Assembly: GCA_030826885.1 (NCBI GenBank)
Contig: JAUUDF010000009.1
Location: forward strand, 1-42,741
Origin: Sulfurovum sp.
GTDB lineage: Bacteria; Campylobacterota; Campylobacteria; Campylobacterales; Sulfurovaceae
Length of the DNA: 42,741 nucleotides
Direction: 5' to 3'
Shown here: one piece after another, positions 32,373 to 41,162 of the stretch
Numbering within the stretch: the stretch's first letter is position 1
How the letters are laid out: each line of letters starts with the position of its first letter
The notes under the pieces: generated by a model
Databases searched by the model: none
Told to the model about the DNA's origin: nothing
The model's input: only the letters and a program-made list of their open reading frames with translations
Program-made: the position numbers and the translations under genes

Positions 32373-32378
32373 TATAAT
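32373..32378 (+). promoter_or_regulatory. -10 box for the ribbon-helix-helix gene
   Basis: GCGATATAATGC contains TATAAT 25 bases before the ATG at 32404. An upstream in-frame ATG (32377) lies inside this box and is not the start. Confidence 0.5.
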
Positions 32379-32403
32379 GCTTTCAAAAAAGAGGATCCGA
32401 ATC

Positions 32404-32601
32404 ATGGCAGGTAGACCGCAACAGATCACCGTCAGCCTGACGGCACAACAGGCAGAAGCACTCGAAGAGATGAAAAGACTTACCAACAGCGATACGACGC
32501 AGACCGTCAGAAATGCACTGGCGTACTACTATGAGAAAGTCACAGCAGACGAAAATGCCAAAGAGTTAGCCAAAATCAATGCCATGCTGGATGTGCAGTA
32601 G
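32404..32601 (+). CDS. small ribbon-helix-helix (CopG-like) protein
   Basis: A 65-residue protein with the ribbon-helix-helix pattern: a strand QQITVSLTAQ followed by helix AEALEEMKRLTNSD and a second helix TTQTVRNALAYYYEKV. It probably binds DNA as a dimer. It is not followed by a recognisable toxin gene, so I do not call it an antitoxin. AGAGGA stands before the ATG. The 186 bases after it (32602-32787) are AT-rich and lead to the TetR promoter; I see no further gene there. It may regulate itself or a neighbour; target unknown. Confidence 0.7.
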   Translation: MAGRPQQITVSLTAQQAEALEEMKRLTNSDTTQTVRNALAYYYEKVTADENAKELAKINAMLDVQ

Positions 32602-32746
32602 CAGGGTATTTATATGCTGTACCGATTTCGCACGATAGATAAATTCGTGCACCTTTTCTACATTTAACAGCTTCATGACTTCTTGAAAACAGCTCCATTT
32701 CATTTTTTATCCGTTCATTTTAATTTACATTTAATCTTTTCCGTTC

Positions 32747-32752
32747 TATAAT
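32747..32752 (+). promoter_or_regulatory. -10 box for the RND efflux operon
   Basis: TATAAT 35 bases before the TetR start. Its last three bases overlap the operator palindrome at 32750-32769, so a bound repressor would block polymerase. Confidence 0.6.
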
Positions 32753-32769
32753 TAACCAACCAGTTAATT
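32750..32769 (+). promoter_or_regulatory. probable TetR operator
   Basis: Perfect 7-base inverted repeat AATTAAC (32750-32756) and GTTAATT (32763-32769) with a 6-base spacer. It sits over the -10 box and start point, directly upstream of the tetR-like gene, as expected for autoregulation of an efflux operon. Confidence 0.6.
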
Positions 32770-32787
32770 GATTAGAGGATAGCTATA

Positions 32788-33426
32788 GTGAAAACACAAA
32801 AACGTGATGCGGAAGCGTCTAAAAGAGCCATCATTACCCATGCGATTGCCCTTTTTTCCGAAAAGGGGTATGCATCGGCATCAATGGATGAGCTGGCAAA
32901 ACGCTGCGGACTCAACAAGGCGATGGTCTTTTACTATTTCAAAAACAAAAAAGGACTTTACGAGGCGGTCATGCAGGAGGTGCTCGACCAGATACAGGAG
33001 GCGGTGATGGAAGAGAACAAAACCCATACCCGTCCAAAAGACGAACTTGCGGGGTTCATCAGAACCTATGCAAAGTTTGCGTGTGAACACCCCTATCTGC
33101 CGGCACTGCTGCTTAAAGAGCTCAGCGATAGCGGAGCGGTCGTACCTGACATGCTTTTTGGCTCCATGCGTAAACTCTTTGCACTCTTTAGCGACATTCT
33201 TAAAAGAGGCGAAGAGCAGGGGTGCTTTGAAGATGCCGTGCCGATGATACTCTATTTTATGGTACTCGGTACACTCAACCTGATGGTGACAACCAAACCC
33301 TTGCGCCTGAAGGCGGCACAACTGGACGATATTGCGCTCGATACCTGTGCCGAGTGTGACATAGACGAGATTGCCGACTATATAGTGGAGAAGATGATGT
33401 ATATGCTAAAGGAGAAGAACAGATGA
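32788..33426 (+). CDS. TetR-family repressor of the RND operon
   Basis: A 212-residue repressor. The N-terminal helix-turn-helix is typical: RAIITHAIALFSEKGYASASMDELAKRCGLNKAMVFYYFKNKKGLYEAVM (residues about 13-62). The rest is the ligand-binding helical domain; a C-terminal CAEC pair (two cysteines) is present. Starts with GTG at 32788, with AGAGGA upstream. The gene overlaps the TolC-like gene by four bases, so it is first in the four-gene operon it likely represses. The inducer is unknown but is presumably exported by the pump. Confidence 0.9.
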   Translation: MKTQKRDAEASKRAIITHAIALFSEKGYASASMDELAKRCGLNKAMVFYYFKNKKGLYEAVMQEVLDQIQEAVMEENKTHTRPKDELAGFIRTYAKFACEHPYLPALLLKELSDSGAVVPDMLFGSMRKLFALFSDILKRGEEQGCFEDAVPMILYFMVLGTLNLMVTTKPLRLKAAQLDDIALDTCAECDIDEIADYIVEKMMYMLKEKNR

Positions 33427-34700
33427 AGTATAAATTGCTGCTAGCCTCGATGATTGTAGGGGTGCAGCTGCAGGCAACGACCATTACGCAGTTGCTGCAG
33501 TCACTCGAAAAGAGACCGGAAAATACGCTTGATACTCTGGCGGTAGAGAAAAGCGCGCTCGGTGTGCAGTCTCTGAACGACAAGCTGATGCCAACAGTGA
33601 ACCTGAGCGCAGGATACGATGTGTACAACTCGCCAAACGGATTGCTGCCCGTACCGCCGAACAAGATGATAGGCATGGTCAAAGACCAGTCAATAGGACA
33701 GCCTTTCTCCAAACAGATACTGCATGAGAGCGTCTCTTTCACGTGGCCTCTTTTTGTCATGTCCGTCTATACGCTCAAGGAGAAAGCGCGTCTGCTGCAT
33801 ATGGCATCAAAAGAGAAAAAGAAGCTCAACCTGCTTCAGCGTGAAGCGGTCGTTGTGGGTTCCGTGGCGCAGCTGCGCTACCTCGAGTCGCTCAAGGCGG
33901 CACTGAAAGTCAAAAAGCGTTCCATTCTCGAAACGGAGAAGAGTACACGGTTGAAAGTCAAAGAGGGCAGGGTACCTGAGAGCGCATTGTTTGTACTTGG
34001 CAGCCATATTAATGAGCTTGACATATCACTCAATACTATCGAACAGAACATCAACCTGCTCTCTTCCAAAATAGAGACACTGACGGGCATTGCGCTTTCA
34101 CACAGTGTTCCGCTCAAAGAAAAGCATGCGCTCAAGCGCGGAGAGATATTTGCGCTCAAACCGCTTGAAAAACGTGTAGAAGCGGGCAAACGTGCCGTCA
34201 AGGCGGCAGAGCAGGCGTACTATCCGAGCATTGTGACCAAAGGAAACTATGCATTCTCCCAGGCCGATGCCTACAACAATGGCAAAAATCTGCACGAACA
34301 GTTTGGCAATGCCGGTATTTATGTAACTATGCCGATCTTTGACAGTAGCAAAGGTACGGCATCGCAGGAAGCGAAGCTTGCCTATTTGCAGGAGAAGACA
34401 CAGTATGAGCAGACCCGTCATACGCTGAGTGTGCAGGCAAAACAGCTACAGCATGAAATCGGGCTGCTCAGACGCTCCATTGCACTGGCAAAAAAGAGCG
34501 TGGCCGACCAGACAAAACTGCTCAACATTGCCAAAGTTTCTCTGCGAAACGAAGAGATTACGCAGGAGGAGTACCTCCGGTATGAAGATGCGCTTGCCGA
34601 TGCAAAGGCCAACCTTTACAACTTCCAAGCAAAGATGTGGCAGGACACTGCCCAGCTTGCCGTAATTTACGGAAATGACCTGAAAGGAATCGTACAATGA
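33423..34700 (+). CDS. TolC-like outer membrane efflux protein
   Basis: A 425-residue outer-membrane channel protein of the OEP family, with signal peptide (MKYKLLLASMIVGVQLQA) and two long, coiled-coil-rich repeats (about 25-215 and 225-425). These contain LSAGYDVYN and the parallel VTKGNYAFSQADAYN with IYVTMPIFD, marking the two beta-barrel strands. It is the tunnel for the adjacent pump. The ATG overlaps the TetR stop (ATGA) and its own stop overlaps the adaptor start (ATGA), so all genes are translationally coupled. Shorter than E. coli TolC, but within the range for Campylobacterota homologues. Confidence 0.88.
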   Translation: MKYKLLLASMIVGVQLQATTITQLLQSLEKRPENTLDTLAVEKSALGVQSLNDKLMPTVNLSAGYDVYNSPNGLLPVPPNKMIGMVKDQSIGQPFSKQILHESVSFTWPLFVMSVYTLKEKARLLHMASKEKKKLNLLQREAVVVGSVAQLRYLESLKAALKVKKRSILETEKSTRLKVKEGRVPESALFVLGSHINELDISLNTIEQNINLLSSKIETLTGIALSHSVPLKEKHALKRGEIFALKPLEKRVEAGKRAVKAAEQAYYPSIVTKGNYAFSQADAYNNGKNLHEQFGNAGIYVTMPIFDSSKGTASQEAKLAYLQEKTQYEQTRHTLSVQAKQLQHEIGLLRRSIALAKKSVADQTKLLNIAKVSLRNEEITQEEYLRYEDALADAKANLYNFQAKMWQDTAQLAVIYGNDLKGIVQ

Positions 34701-35707
34701 AAAAAATCGTAAAAATACTCATCATACTGGCAGTGATCGCTGCGCTGGCACTCTTGGGCATCAGAGCCGTTAAACACAAGCGTGCCCAGGAGGCAAAAAC
34801 ACCGCAGGCAAAAATATACCCGATTGTCGTCAATACCATGACTCCTGCACCTTCGGAGGTGAAACTGACCCTGCCGTATCTGGCAACGGTTGCCAATGAA
34901 GCGGATGTGACACTCTCGTCGCGTATTGCATCACGTGTAGAGAAAATCGCTAAAAGCGGCATGCGTGTTGCCAAAGGTGAAACGGTCGCACAGCTCGATA
35001 CGACAGACCTCAGTGCCAATATTGAAGCGCTGAAAGTATCGCTTGCCAATGCACACAAAAGCTATGCGCGTACCCAGGCACTCTACAAAGTCAAAGGGGC
35101 TTCGGTCGAGCAACTGCAAAAAGAGCAGTCTCAGATCGCATCACTTGAAGCGAAACTCAAGGGGCTGGAGAACCAGCTTAGCTATGCGACCATCACGGCA
35201 CCGGTGGACGGTACCGTTGCCAAAACCATGGCGGCAGTCGGTGATGTGGCAATGCCTGGCAAACCGCTGATGCAAATCAGTGCGGACAACGGATTCAGCC
35301 TCCTGGTACGTACACCGCAGGACATTACGCCAAAAGCAGTGCTCTTTGGCGGGAAAAGCTATGTTCTGCATCCTCTTGGCAGCACCTTTAGAGGGCTTAA
35401 GGAGTACAAAGCCTACATCGACACGGCAAAAGGGCTGAGTGCGGGTGAACGTGTAGAAGTGAATGTGGTTATCTTTGAAGGCAGGGGTGTACTTTTGCCT
35501 TTTGATGCCATTCTTGACAGAGGTGGGAAAAGCGATGTGATGGTAGTTGAAAAAGAGCATGCTGTCGCCAAAGAGGTACACATTGTTCAAAGCGGTGAGC
35601 AGGGGGTTGTTGTTGCCGATGTGCCTACCGATAAAAAGATTGTCGTTGCAAAACCGGACATAATGCTGAAGCTTACCAGCGGACATGCGCTTAAAATAAA
35701 GGAGTAG
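34697..35707 (+). CDS. RND efflux membrane fusion protein (adaptor)
   Basis: A 336-residue periplasmic adaptor anchored by an N-terminal helix (about 5-23, KILIILAVIAALALLGI). Order: barrel/lipoyl half (VTLSSRIASRVEKIAKSGMRVAKGETVAQLD), a coiled-coil hairpin (about 95-155), second lipoyl half (LSYATITAPVDGTVAKTMAAVGDVAMPGKPLMQIS), then a beta-barrel and membrane-proximal domain. It joins the RND pump to the TolC-like channel. It starts four bases inside the TolC-like gene; the pump follows three bases after its stop. Confidence 0.9.
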   Translation: MKKIVKILIILAVIAALALLGIRAVKHKRAQEAKTPQAKIYPIVVNTMTPAPSEVKLTLPYLATVANEADVTLSSRIASRVEKIAKSGMRVAKGETVAQLDTTDLSANIEALKVSLANAHKSYARTQALYKVKGASVEQLQKEQSQIASLEAKLKGLENQLSYATITAPVDGTVAKTMAAVGDVAMPGKPLMQISADNGFSLLVRTPQDITPKAVLFGGKSYVLHPLGSTFRGLKEYKAYIDTAKGLSAGERVEVNVVIFEGRGVLLPFDAILDRGGKSDVMVVEKEHAVAKEVHIVQSGEQGVVVADVPTDKKIVVAKPDIMLKLTSGHALKIKE

Positions 35708-35710
35708 CGG

Positions 35711-38700
35711 ATGTTTTCGTTTTTTTACAAAAGGCCCTATCTGCTCTATTCGATAATAGCCGCCTTTTTTGTCATGGGGATCATTGCACTGACAACCCTG
35801 CCTAAGAACCTCTTCCCCGATGCCAACCCGCCGCAGGTTATTGTCATTACGACAGTACCGGGAGCGACGGCACAGGTTGCTGCCTCAACGGTTTCAAAGC
35901 CTATTGAGGAGGAGATATCCCGTCTGGGACTGGTAACGGATGTCAGTTCTGTGAATGTGGCGAACTTTTCCATTGTAAAAGCCGATTTCGATTATAAAAA
36001 AGGACTCAATGCAGCGGCAGTGGATGTTGCGAATGCCCTGAGTATCGTCAAATCAAAACTTCCCAAAGGAACCAACCCTGCCATTTATACTGCAGGAGAT
36101 TTTACGCTGCCTGCTGATGTTATCTCTATGACTCCCCAAAACGGCCAGATGACACTTGCCGACATTAGAAAAGTGGCGGACAGTTTCATTAAACCGGCAC
36201 TGCTTAGCAACAGCCAGATCGGAAATGTCGAGGTCTTTGGCGGGTATCAGAGTGCTATCAACATAGAGGTAGATCCCTTTAAAGCCAAAAAGTACCATGT
36301 GAACTTCGAAAACATCGCCAAGGCCATCGGTACGCTCAATCGTGATATGCCTTTGGGATTCATCAAGGGTGACAACGACTTTTATACCGTGACATTCTAC
36401 GGAGAAAAAGACAATATTGAACGGCTCAAACAGCTGCAGATCATGCCAAATGTCCGTCTTTCCGACATTGCCGATGTGACCTGGAGCTACCAGAAACGTA
36501 CCAGCGGATATATTGGTAACGGTAAAGATGCCATTGCGCTGGCAATCCAGCGTGCCCCCGGCGGCAGTGTGCTTGATGTAAGCAAGGCGGCACGTGAAGA
36601 GATGAAGAAGCTTGAAGCGAAATATCCCAATATCCGTTTTGAAATCTCCGATACACAGCGTGATCTCATTGAGCAGGCGAATGACAATATGCTCGAAGCG
36701 CTGCGTGATGCCATCATCTATACGCTGCTTGTTATCATGCTCTTTTTGGGAAATTTCCGTGCCATTGTTGCGGCAGGGCTTTCCATTCCGATGGTATTCT
36801 TCTCCACCATGGCGATCATCTGGCTTACCGGCGGTGAGCTGAACATTGTCATCTATACTGCCATCATCCTCGCACTGGGTATGCTTACCGATGATGCGGT
36901 TGTGGTGCTCGAGAACATAGAGCGGCATTTGACCGAAGGGCATGAAAAACTTGAAGATGCCATTGTCAAGGGTACCAAAGAGGTACTCAGCCCGGTCTTT
37001 GCGGGTACCATTGCGACCATTGCCATTTTGTTCCCTCTGATGTTTGTCGGAGGATTTCCGCAGAAGATCTTCCGTCCGCTGATCGAGACGCTGATTATTG
37101 CGTTGCTGGTAAGCTGGTTCCTCTCCATTACCTTCATTCCGCTGCTTTCGAAGTGGCTCTATAAGAACGGTACGGGAAAAACCAAAATAGAAGAGGGCTT
37201 CGAGTGGTTCTACCAAAATACCATCGGCAGACTGGTCAAACCGTATGAAGGCATTATTGCATTTTCCAACGGAAAGTACTGGTTCCCAAGACGGATGGTG
37301 CTGACAGTAGGTGTCATTATGGTACTGCTCATGAGTATGAAGAACATTATGCCAACCATCGGTAAAGATGCCATGCCTCCTATGGATACAGGGATCATCA
37401 AAGCACAGATCGCCTTCAGTGCCAATGAAACGGTTGAGAGTGCAGAGCGAAAAATGCAGCCGTTCCTGAACTGGCTTGACACACAAAAGTGGGTGAAGAT
37501 GAGTTCTGTAGCCTTCGGTTCGGAACCGGGGGTACTCAGCCTTGGGTCGGGAAATCTTCCTGCGGAAGCGACCATTACCATTAATGCAGTCAACCGTTTT
37601 GAACGTAAAAAGAGTATGTGGGAGCTCGAAGACATTATTCGTGAAAAACTCTCACACCTCGAAGGGCTGAAGCGCAATGATGTATTTGACTTTGGTGCGA
37701 CAGCGCTCTCTTCGATCAAGGCAACGGTCGATGCGAGACTCAGCTCGCCTTATGTGGACGATCTGCCCGATGCGGCACACAAGGTTGCCAAAGCCATTGA
37801 AAATGTCAAAGGATTGACCTCCGTTTCAACCAGTTGGGACAAAGACTTCATGGAGGTTGAACTCGACATTGACGAGAACAAGGCACTCAGTTACGGAATT
37901 ACGCCATACCAGATTGCAACGCAGCTGCCGATTAAAGGGCAGGTGGTCGGACTTAATGCAGACTTTCAGTCGATGAACACGCAGGTGGTCAGGCTCTACC
38001 TCAAAGGCAAGTTCTCCGAAAACATCGAGACACTCAGGCTGCTGCCAATCACGACGCCGCAGGGTGAGGTACCGCTGAGTCATCTGGCGACACTCAAGCG
38101 TCATCTGACCTTTGCGAAGATAGAGCGTGACAAGATGCTCTACAGTGTCGATGTCAACGGGTACAGGGCAAAACGTCCGGTCACACACCTGACAGACGAT
38201 GCGATAGCCGCGCTTAAAGATGCCAATGTCAGCGATATTCAGATTGACCAGACCGGTGACATCGCACAGATACAGGACAGCTTCAAGCGTATGCTCAAAG
38301 CCATTGGTCTGGGGGTCATTGTCCTGATTATGACACTGATCGCGATCTATCGCTCTGTCAGACTGGCATTCATTATGATTCTGGTACTGCCGCTTTCACT
38401 CATAGGTGCGGCATGGGGGATGCTGCTTTTTGACAAGCCAAGCTGCATGCCAAGTCTGCTGGGTATCTTGCTGCTGTTTGGTATTATTATCAAGAATGCC
38501 GTACTGCTCATCGACTTCTACCAGGGGTACCGAGAGCAGGGCGAGAGTCCGTTTGAGAGTGCGCAGGAGGCGGTACGGGTACGTTTCCGTCCGGTCATGA
38601 TGACGGCGTTTGGTACGATTGCGGGGATGATCCCGATCGCACTGGAGCAGGCAGTGGGGCTCGAGCGACTCTCTCCGCTTGCCGATGTCGCGATAGGCGG

Positions 38701-38812
38701 GCTTTTGGTCGGTACACTGCTGACACTGGTCTATGTACCGATGTACGCATACATCTTTGACAAGGGCAATAAAAAAAATAATCCGATCAATGTCATAGAA
38801 AAGAGCATTTAA
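35711..38812 (+). CDS. RND-family inner membrane efflux pump
   Basis: A 1033-residue RND transporter with twelve helices and two large periplasmic loops. Helix 4 carries the proton-relay pair D394-D395 in LGMLTDDAVVVLENIERHL, and the second half has LLLFGIIIKNAVLLIDF. The heavy-metal RND hallmarks are not obvious, so a drug, lipid or solvent exporter (HAE-type) is more likely, but the substrate is unknown. It belongs to the TetR-TolC-MFP-RND operon, the standard set for a tripartite pump. The ATG follows GGAGTAGCGG. A 47-base gap leads to the DUF4395 gene. Confidence 0.93.
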   Translation: MFSFFYKRPYLLYSIIAAFFVMGIIALTTLPKNLFPDANPPQVIVITTVPGATAQVAASTVSKPIEEEISRLGLVTDVSSVNVANFSIVKADFDYKKGLNAAAVDVANALSIVKSKLPKGTNPAIYTAGDFTLPADVISMTPQNGQMTLADIRKVADSFIKPALLSNSQIGNVEVFGGYQSAINIEVDPFKAKKYHVNFENIAKAIGTLNRDMPLGFIKGDNDFYTVTFYGEKDNIERLKQLQIMPNVRLSDIADVTWSYQKRTSGYIGNGKDAIALAIQRAPGGSVLDVSKAAREEMKKLEAKYPNIRFEISDTQRDLIEQANDNMLEALRDAIIYTLLVIMLFLGNFRAIVAAGLSIPMVFFSTMAIIWLTGGELNIVIYTAIILALGMLTDDAVVVLENIERHLTEGHEKLEDAIVKGTKEVLSPVFAGTIATIAILFPLMFVGGFPQKIFRPLIETLIIALLVSWFLSITFIPLLSKWLYKNGTGKTKIEEGFEWFYQNTIGRLVKPYEGIIAFSNGKYWFPRRMVLTVGVIMVLLMSMKNIMPTIGKDAMPPMDTGIIKAQIAFSANETVESAERKMQPFLNWLDTQKWVKMSSVAFGSEPGVLSLGSGNLPAEATITINAVNRFERKKSMWELEDIIREKLSHLEGLKRNDVFDFGATALSSIKATVDARLSSPYVDDLPDAAHKVAKAIENVKGLTSVSTSWDKDFMEVELDIDENKALSYGITPYQIATQLPIKGQVVGLNADFQSMNTQVVRLYLKGKFSENIETLRLLPITTPQGEVPLSHLATLKRHLTFAKIERDKMLYSVDVNGYRAKRPVTHLTDDAIAALKDANVSDIQIDQTGDIAQIQDSFKRMLKAIGLGVIVLIMTLIAIYRSVRLAFIMILVLPLSLIGAAWGMLLFDKPSCMPSLLGILLLFGIIIKNAVLLIDFYQGYREQGESPFESAQEAVRVRFRPVMMTAFGTIAGMIPIALEQAVGLERLSPLADVAIGGLLVGTLLTLVYVPMYAYIFDKGNKKNNPINVIEKSI

Positions 38813-38859
38813 CGAATAAAGGGTATTATTTTACCGAAATTTGAACTGAAAGGATTGTG

Positions 38860-39606
38860 ATGGATATAAAAGAGTTCTTTGCCTATGGTGAAAAGGTACC
38901 CGGTTATGAAATACGGGTGCTTAATGAGCGTGAAGCACGCGCTGCTGCGGCAATTTTATTCGTCGGTGCATTTTTGGGACTGACAAACGGAGTGATGCTA
39001 CATACGGCTACCTTTTCCAAATATTTTGTCACCTTTTTTGCCATCGATTTTACGATGCGCATTATCCAGCCGCGCTACGCACCGAGTCTGCTGCTGGGGC
39101 GTTTTTTTGTGCGCAACCAAAAGCCCGAATATGTCGGGGCGGTACAAAAACGTTTTGCATGGATGCTTGGGTTTATTCTTGCATGGCCGATGTTCTACTA
39201 TCTGGTCATCGACTTTCAGCCCAATCCGCTGAAAGTACTGGTATGTCTGATCTGTATGGCGCTGCTCTTCTTTGAGTCTGCATTCTCCATCTGTCTGGGA
39301 TGCAAGATTTTCGAGTGGATCAAACGTAAAGACCCCAAATACTGCCCGGGTGGTGTCTGTGAACTGCAGGTAAAGGATCCGGTACAAAAATTTACACCGG
39401 CACAGGCGGTCATTCTGCTTGTAACGGTGTCGGTGATGTTTTATGGTATATATGCTTATTTTGCCAAGCAGCCTGACAGAACTGTTTTTATGAAAAAAAT
39501 GAAAATATTGATGATGAGCCAGGCAGAACTCGATGCAATGCAGAAAGCAAAAGAGAAGGCCGAAGAGGATGCCTTTTTCAATGATGAAGAGGATGAGGAT
39601 TTTTAA
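38860..39606 (+). CDS. DUF4395 membrane protein with cysteine pairs
   Basis: A 248-residue inner-membrane protein of the DUF4395 family, function not established. It has about four helices (33-55, 100-118, 126-145 and 175-198). Between helices 3 and 4 is the family's cysteine-rich stretch SICLGCKIFEWI followed by YCPGGVCE, which could bind metal or form a disulfide/thiol relay. The charged tail ends in a run of glutamate and aspartate. The ATG at 38860 follows AAAGGA by five bases. It lies 47 bases after the RND pump and may be partly read through with it; a hairpin terminator follows. Confidence 0.82.
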   Translation: MDIKEFFAYGEKVPGYEIRVLNEREARAAAAILFVGAFLGLTNGVMLHTATFSKYFVTFFAIDFTMRIIQPRYAPSLLLGRFFVRNQKPEYVGAVQKRFAWMLGFILAWPMFYYLVIDFQPNPLKVLVCLICMALLFFESAFSICLGCKIFEWIKRKDPKYCPGGVCELQVKDPVQKFTPAQAVILLVTVSVMFYGIYAYFAKQPDRTVFMKKMKILMMSQAELDAMQKAKEKAEEDAFFNDEEDEDF

Positions 39607-39621
39607 GCCGTTTTTTCCTTG

Positions 39622-39643
39622 AAGCACTCCCCTGGAGTGTTTT
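39622..39643 (+). terminator. intrinsic terminator after DUF4395 gene
   Basis: CACTCC (39625-39630), CCT loop, GGAGTG (39634-39639), with AAG/TTT extending the stem and four T after it. Confidence 0.6.
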
Positions 39644-39646
39644 GAA

Positions 39647-39665
39647 GATAAAACAACGTTTTATC
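39647..39665 (+). promoter_or_regulatory. inverted repeat upstream of the AhpD-like gene
   Basis: Perfect 8-base repeat GATAAAAC/GTTTTATC with a 3-base spacer, about 35 bases before the next start codon. It could be an operator or a second terminator stem. Confidence 0.35.
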
Positions 39666-39700
39666 TGTAATACAAGATACAACTATAGAAAGGATTAACT

Positions 39701-40063
39701 ATGCAGGCACCAACACCTGAACAGGTAGAAGAGATGATGATAGAAAAGATGGGCGCACTGCCCCAGAGCCTCAACAGCGCAAAAGCGATCGATCCGAGAT
39801 TTCTGGTCGAGCAGGCGATGAGCAGTAAATTCAGTGTGCAGGATGAGAAGAACCCTTTCGATCCAAAAACATCGATGATGATCGCGCTGGCAGCCTCCCT
39901 TACGCTTGGCAGTGATGAGTGTATCCAGGAGCAGACCAAAATGCTCAAGAAAATGGGTATCACCAAAGAGGAGCTTGCCTATCTGGTACGCATCGTCAAG
40001 CATGCGCAGGGCAGTGCGGTCATGGGCAATGCCAAAGCAGCGTTCGACACTTTTGAGAGCTAA
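39701..40063 (+). CDS. carboxymuconolactone decarboxylase/AhpD-like protein
   Basis: A 120-residue all-helical protein that fits the CMD/AhpD fold: KTSMMIALAASLTLGSDECIQEQTKMLKKMGITKEELAYLV. Active AhpD peroxidase partners have CxxC before the histidine; here the site reads SDECIQEQ with a single cysteine, so the disulfide relay is missing and the function is unclear. AAAGGA stands before the ATG. The gap to the next (frameshifted) membrane gene is 18 bases, suggesting they were co-transcribed. Confidence 0.72.
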   Translation: MQAPTPEQVEEMMIEKMGALPQSLNSAKAIDPRFLVEQAMSSKFSVQDEKNPFDPKTSMMIALAASLTLGSDECIQEQTKMLKKMGITKEELAYLVRIVKHAQGSAVMGNAKAAFDTFES

Positions 40064-40081
40064 GCGTCAAAAGAACAGCAA

Positions 40082-40508
40082 ATGGTCGAGACGATAGAGC
40101 GTGACAGGAACGATCTCTTTGCCTACAGGTGGGGAGAGCGTTTTTTTAAGAATCCCAAAACGCTTTTTGTAGTACGCAGTCTGGCGCTTGGGGTATTTGT
40201 CTACGCTCTGGCGTACGGGTTTGCACATCCCTATGCCTCTGAAAACCATTTCACTACAGCGGTATTCTGGTCGTTTTTCTGGCCCTTTTTTATGTTTTTC
40301 TCCCTGCCGACACTGGGAGCGTATTTCTGTTCCGTCTGCCCGCTTGCATTTGTAGGAAAAAAGCTTACCAAGCGCAAAGGCAAAGCCGTACCGATGCCAA
40401 AAAGCATTGAAAAATCCCTATATCAGTCTGGGTATCGTACTGGGTGTCTACTGGGGGCTTTTCTATGCGTTTCCGACGGTCTTTGCCGGGGGCATATGGG
40501 TCAGGTGA
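40082..40508 (+). pseudogene. frameshifted, truncated membrane protein with CxxCP motif
   Basis: Fragment of a polytopic membrane protein. The first frame gives two to three helices (LFVVRSLALGVFVYALAYG; AVFWSFFWPFFMFFSLPTLGAYFCSVCPLAF) with a CSVCP motif like that of NapH/YccM-type iron-sulfur membrane proteins. After the run of five A near 40408 the frame loses its membrane character (SLYQSGYRTGCLL, to stop at 40522). Removing one A restores a clean helix, NPYISLGIVLGVYWGLFYAF, running to TGA at 40508. Even corrected, the protein is about 140 residues and ends 50 bases before the transposase gene, so it is both frameshifted and cut off. Whether the indel is biological or a sequencing error cannot be told. 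Confidence 0.6.
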
Positions 40509-40561
40509 TAATGATAACTTAGTCTTCTCTATGCTATATTCGCCAAAGCCAAGGAGTATCC

Positions 40562-40993
40562 ATGCCCAGAAAACCCCGTATAGAACTAGCAGGTAAATAC
40601 CATATCATCAACAGAGGAATAGATAAAATGAATATCTTCCGTCATAGAGATGACTACGCTTACTTTGAAGAACTCATGTGTTTTCAAATGAAAAGTTATG
40701 GTATTACGCTGCATAACTACTGCTTAATGTCTAACCACTATCATCTACTTATAGAAACCTCTACAGATAACCTCTCCAAATTCATGAGACAACTCAATAT
40801 GAGCTACGCCATCTACTTTAACAAAAAATACAAAAGAGTAGGACACTTGTGGCAAGGACGTTTTAAATCATGGTGCCTCACAGATGAAGCTTACCTCTAT
40901 ACGCTTATGCTCTACATAGAACAAAACCCACGGACTCCTTACAAAAATTATTTTTACAGAGAATTGTACTTATATATGAAGACACAACGGTAA
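40562..40993 (+). mobile_element. REP-associated/IS200-like Y1 transposase, C-terminus altered
   Basis: A 143-residue HUH-type transposase: PRIELAGKYHIINRGI start, LMSNHYHLLIE with the metal-binding H59-Y-H61, and the helix YIEQNP with nucleophile Y118. VGHLWQGRFKS is also typical of the RAYT/Y1_Tnp group. The family normally continues after QNP with a VRAGLV-like stretch and a YxxSS motif; here it ends after about 25 unrelated residues, and another frame stays open from 40930 to 41031, so a frameshift near QNP is likely. It lies directly after the truncated membrane gene. I see no IS-type ends. It has GGAG before the ATG. Confidence 0.75.
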
Positions 40994-41134
40994 CAGAGTG
41001 GTTACAGTTTGGTGACTTATGCGATGAGTGAAGAAAAATATTAAAAAAATCTGCACTTTTTTAATGCATGATTTTGGTGTGTATCATATCTTGATAGAAT
41101 CTTAAGATCAAACATCTGAATTTTGGAGAATATT

Positions 41135-41162
41135 ATGGAGAGCAGAAAAGCAGGCTCTCCAT
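41135..41162 (+). repeat. 9-base inverted repeat encoding a mini-ORF
   Basis: ATGGAGAGC (41135-41143) and GCTCTCCAT (41154-41162) form a perfect hairpin with a 10-base loop. A GGAG stands nine bases before the ATG, and the hairpin plus the following G encodes the nine-residue peptide MESRKAGSP ending in TAG (41162-41164). It may instead end transcripts of the opposite-strand rhodanese gene. The gap 40994-41177 holds nothing else I can support. Confidence 0.45.

Noticed and set aside
32404-32787. Toxin-antitoxin pair starting with the ribbon-helix-helix protein
   Set aside because: No coding frame for a toxin follows; the next 186 bases are AT-rich promoter sequence for tetR.
36053-37486. Long minus-strand open frame inside the RND pump gene
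   Set aside because: Shadow of the well-supported pump; no promoter, ribosome site or recognisable protein pattern.
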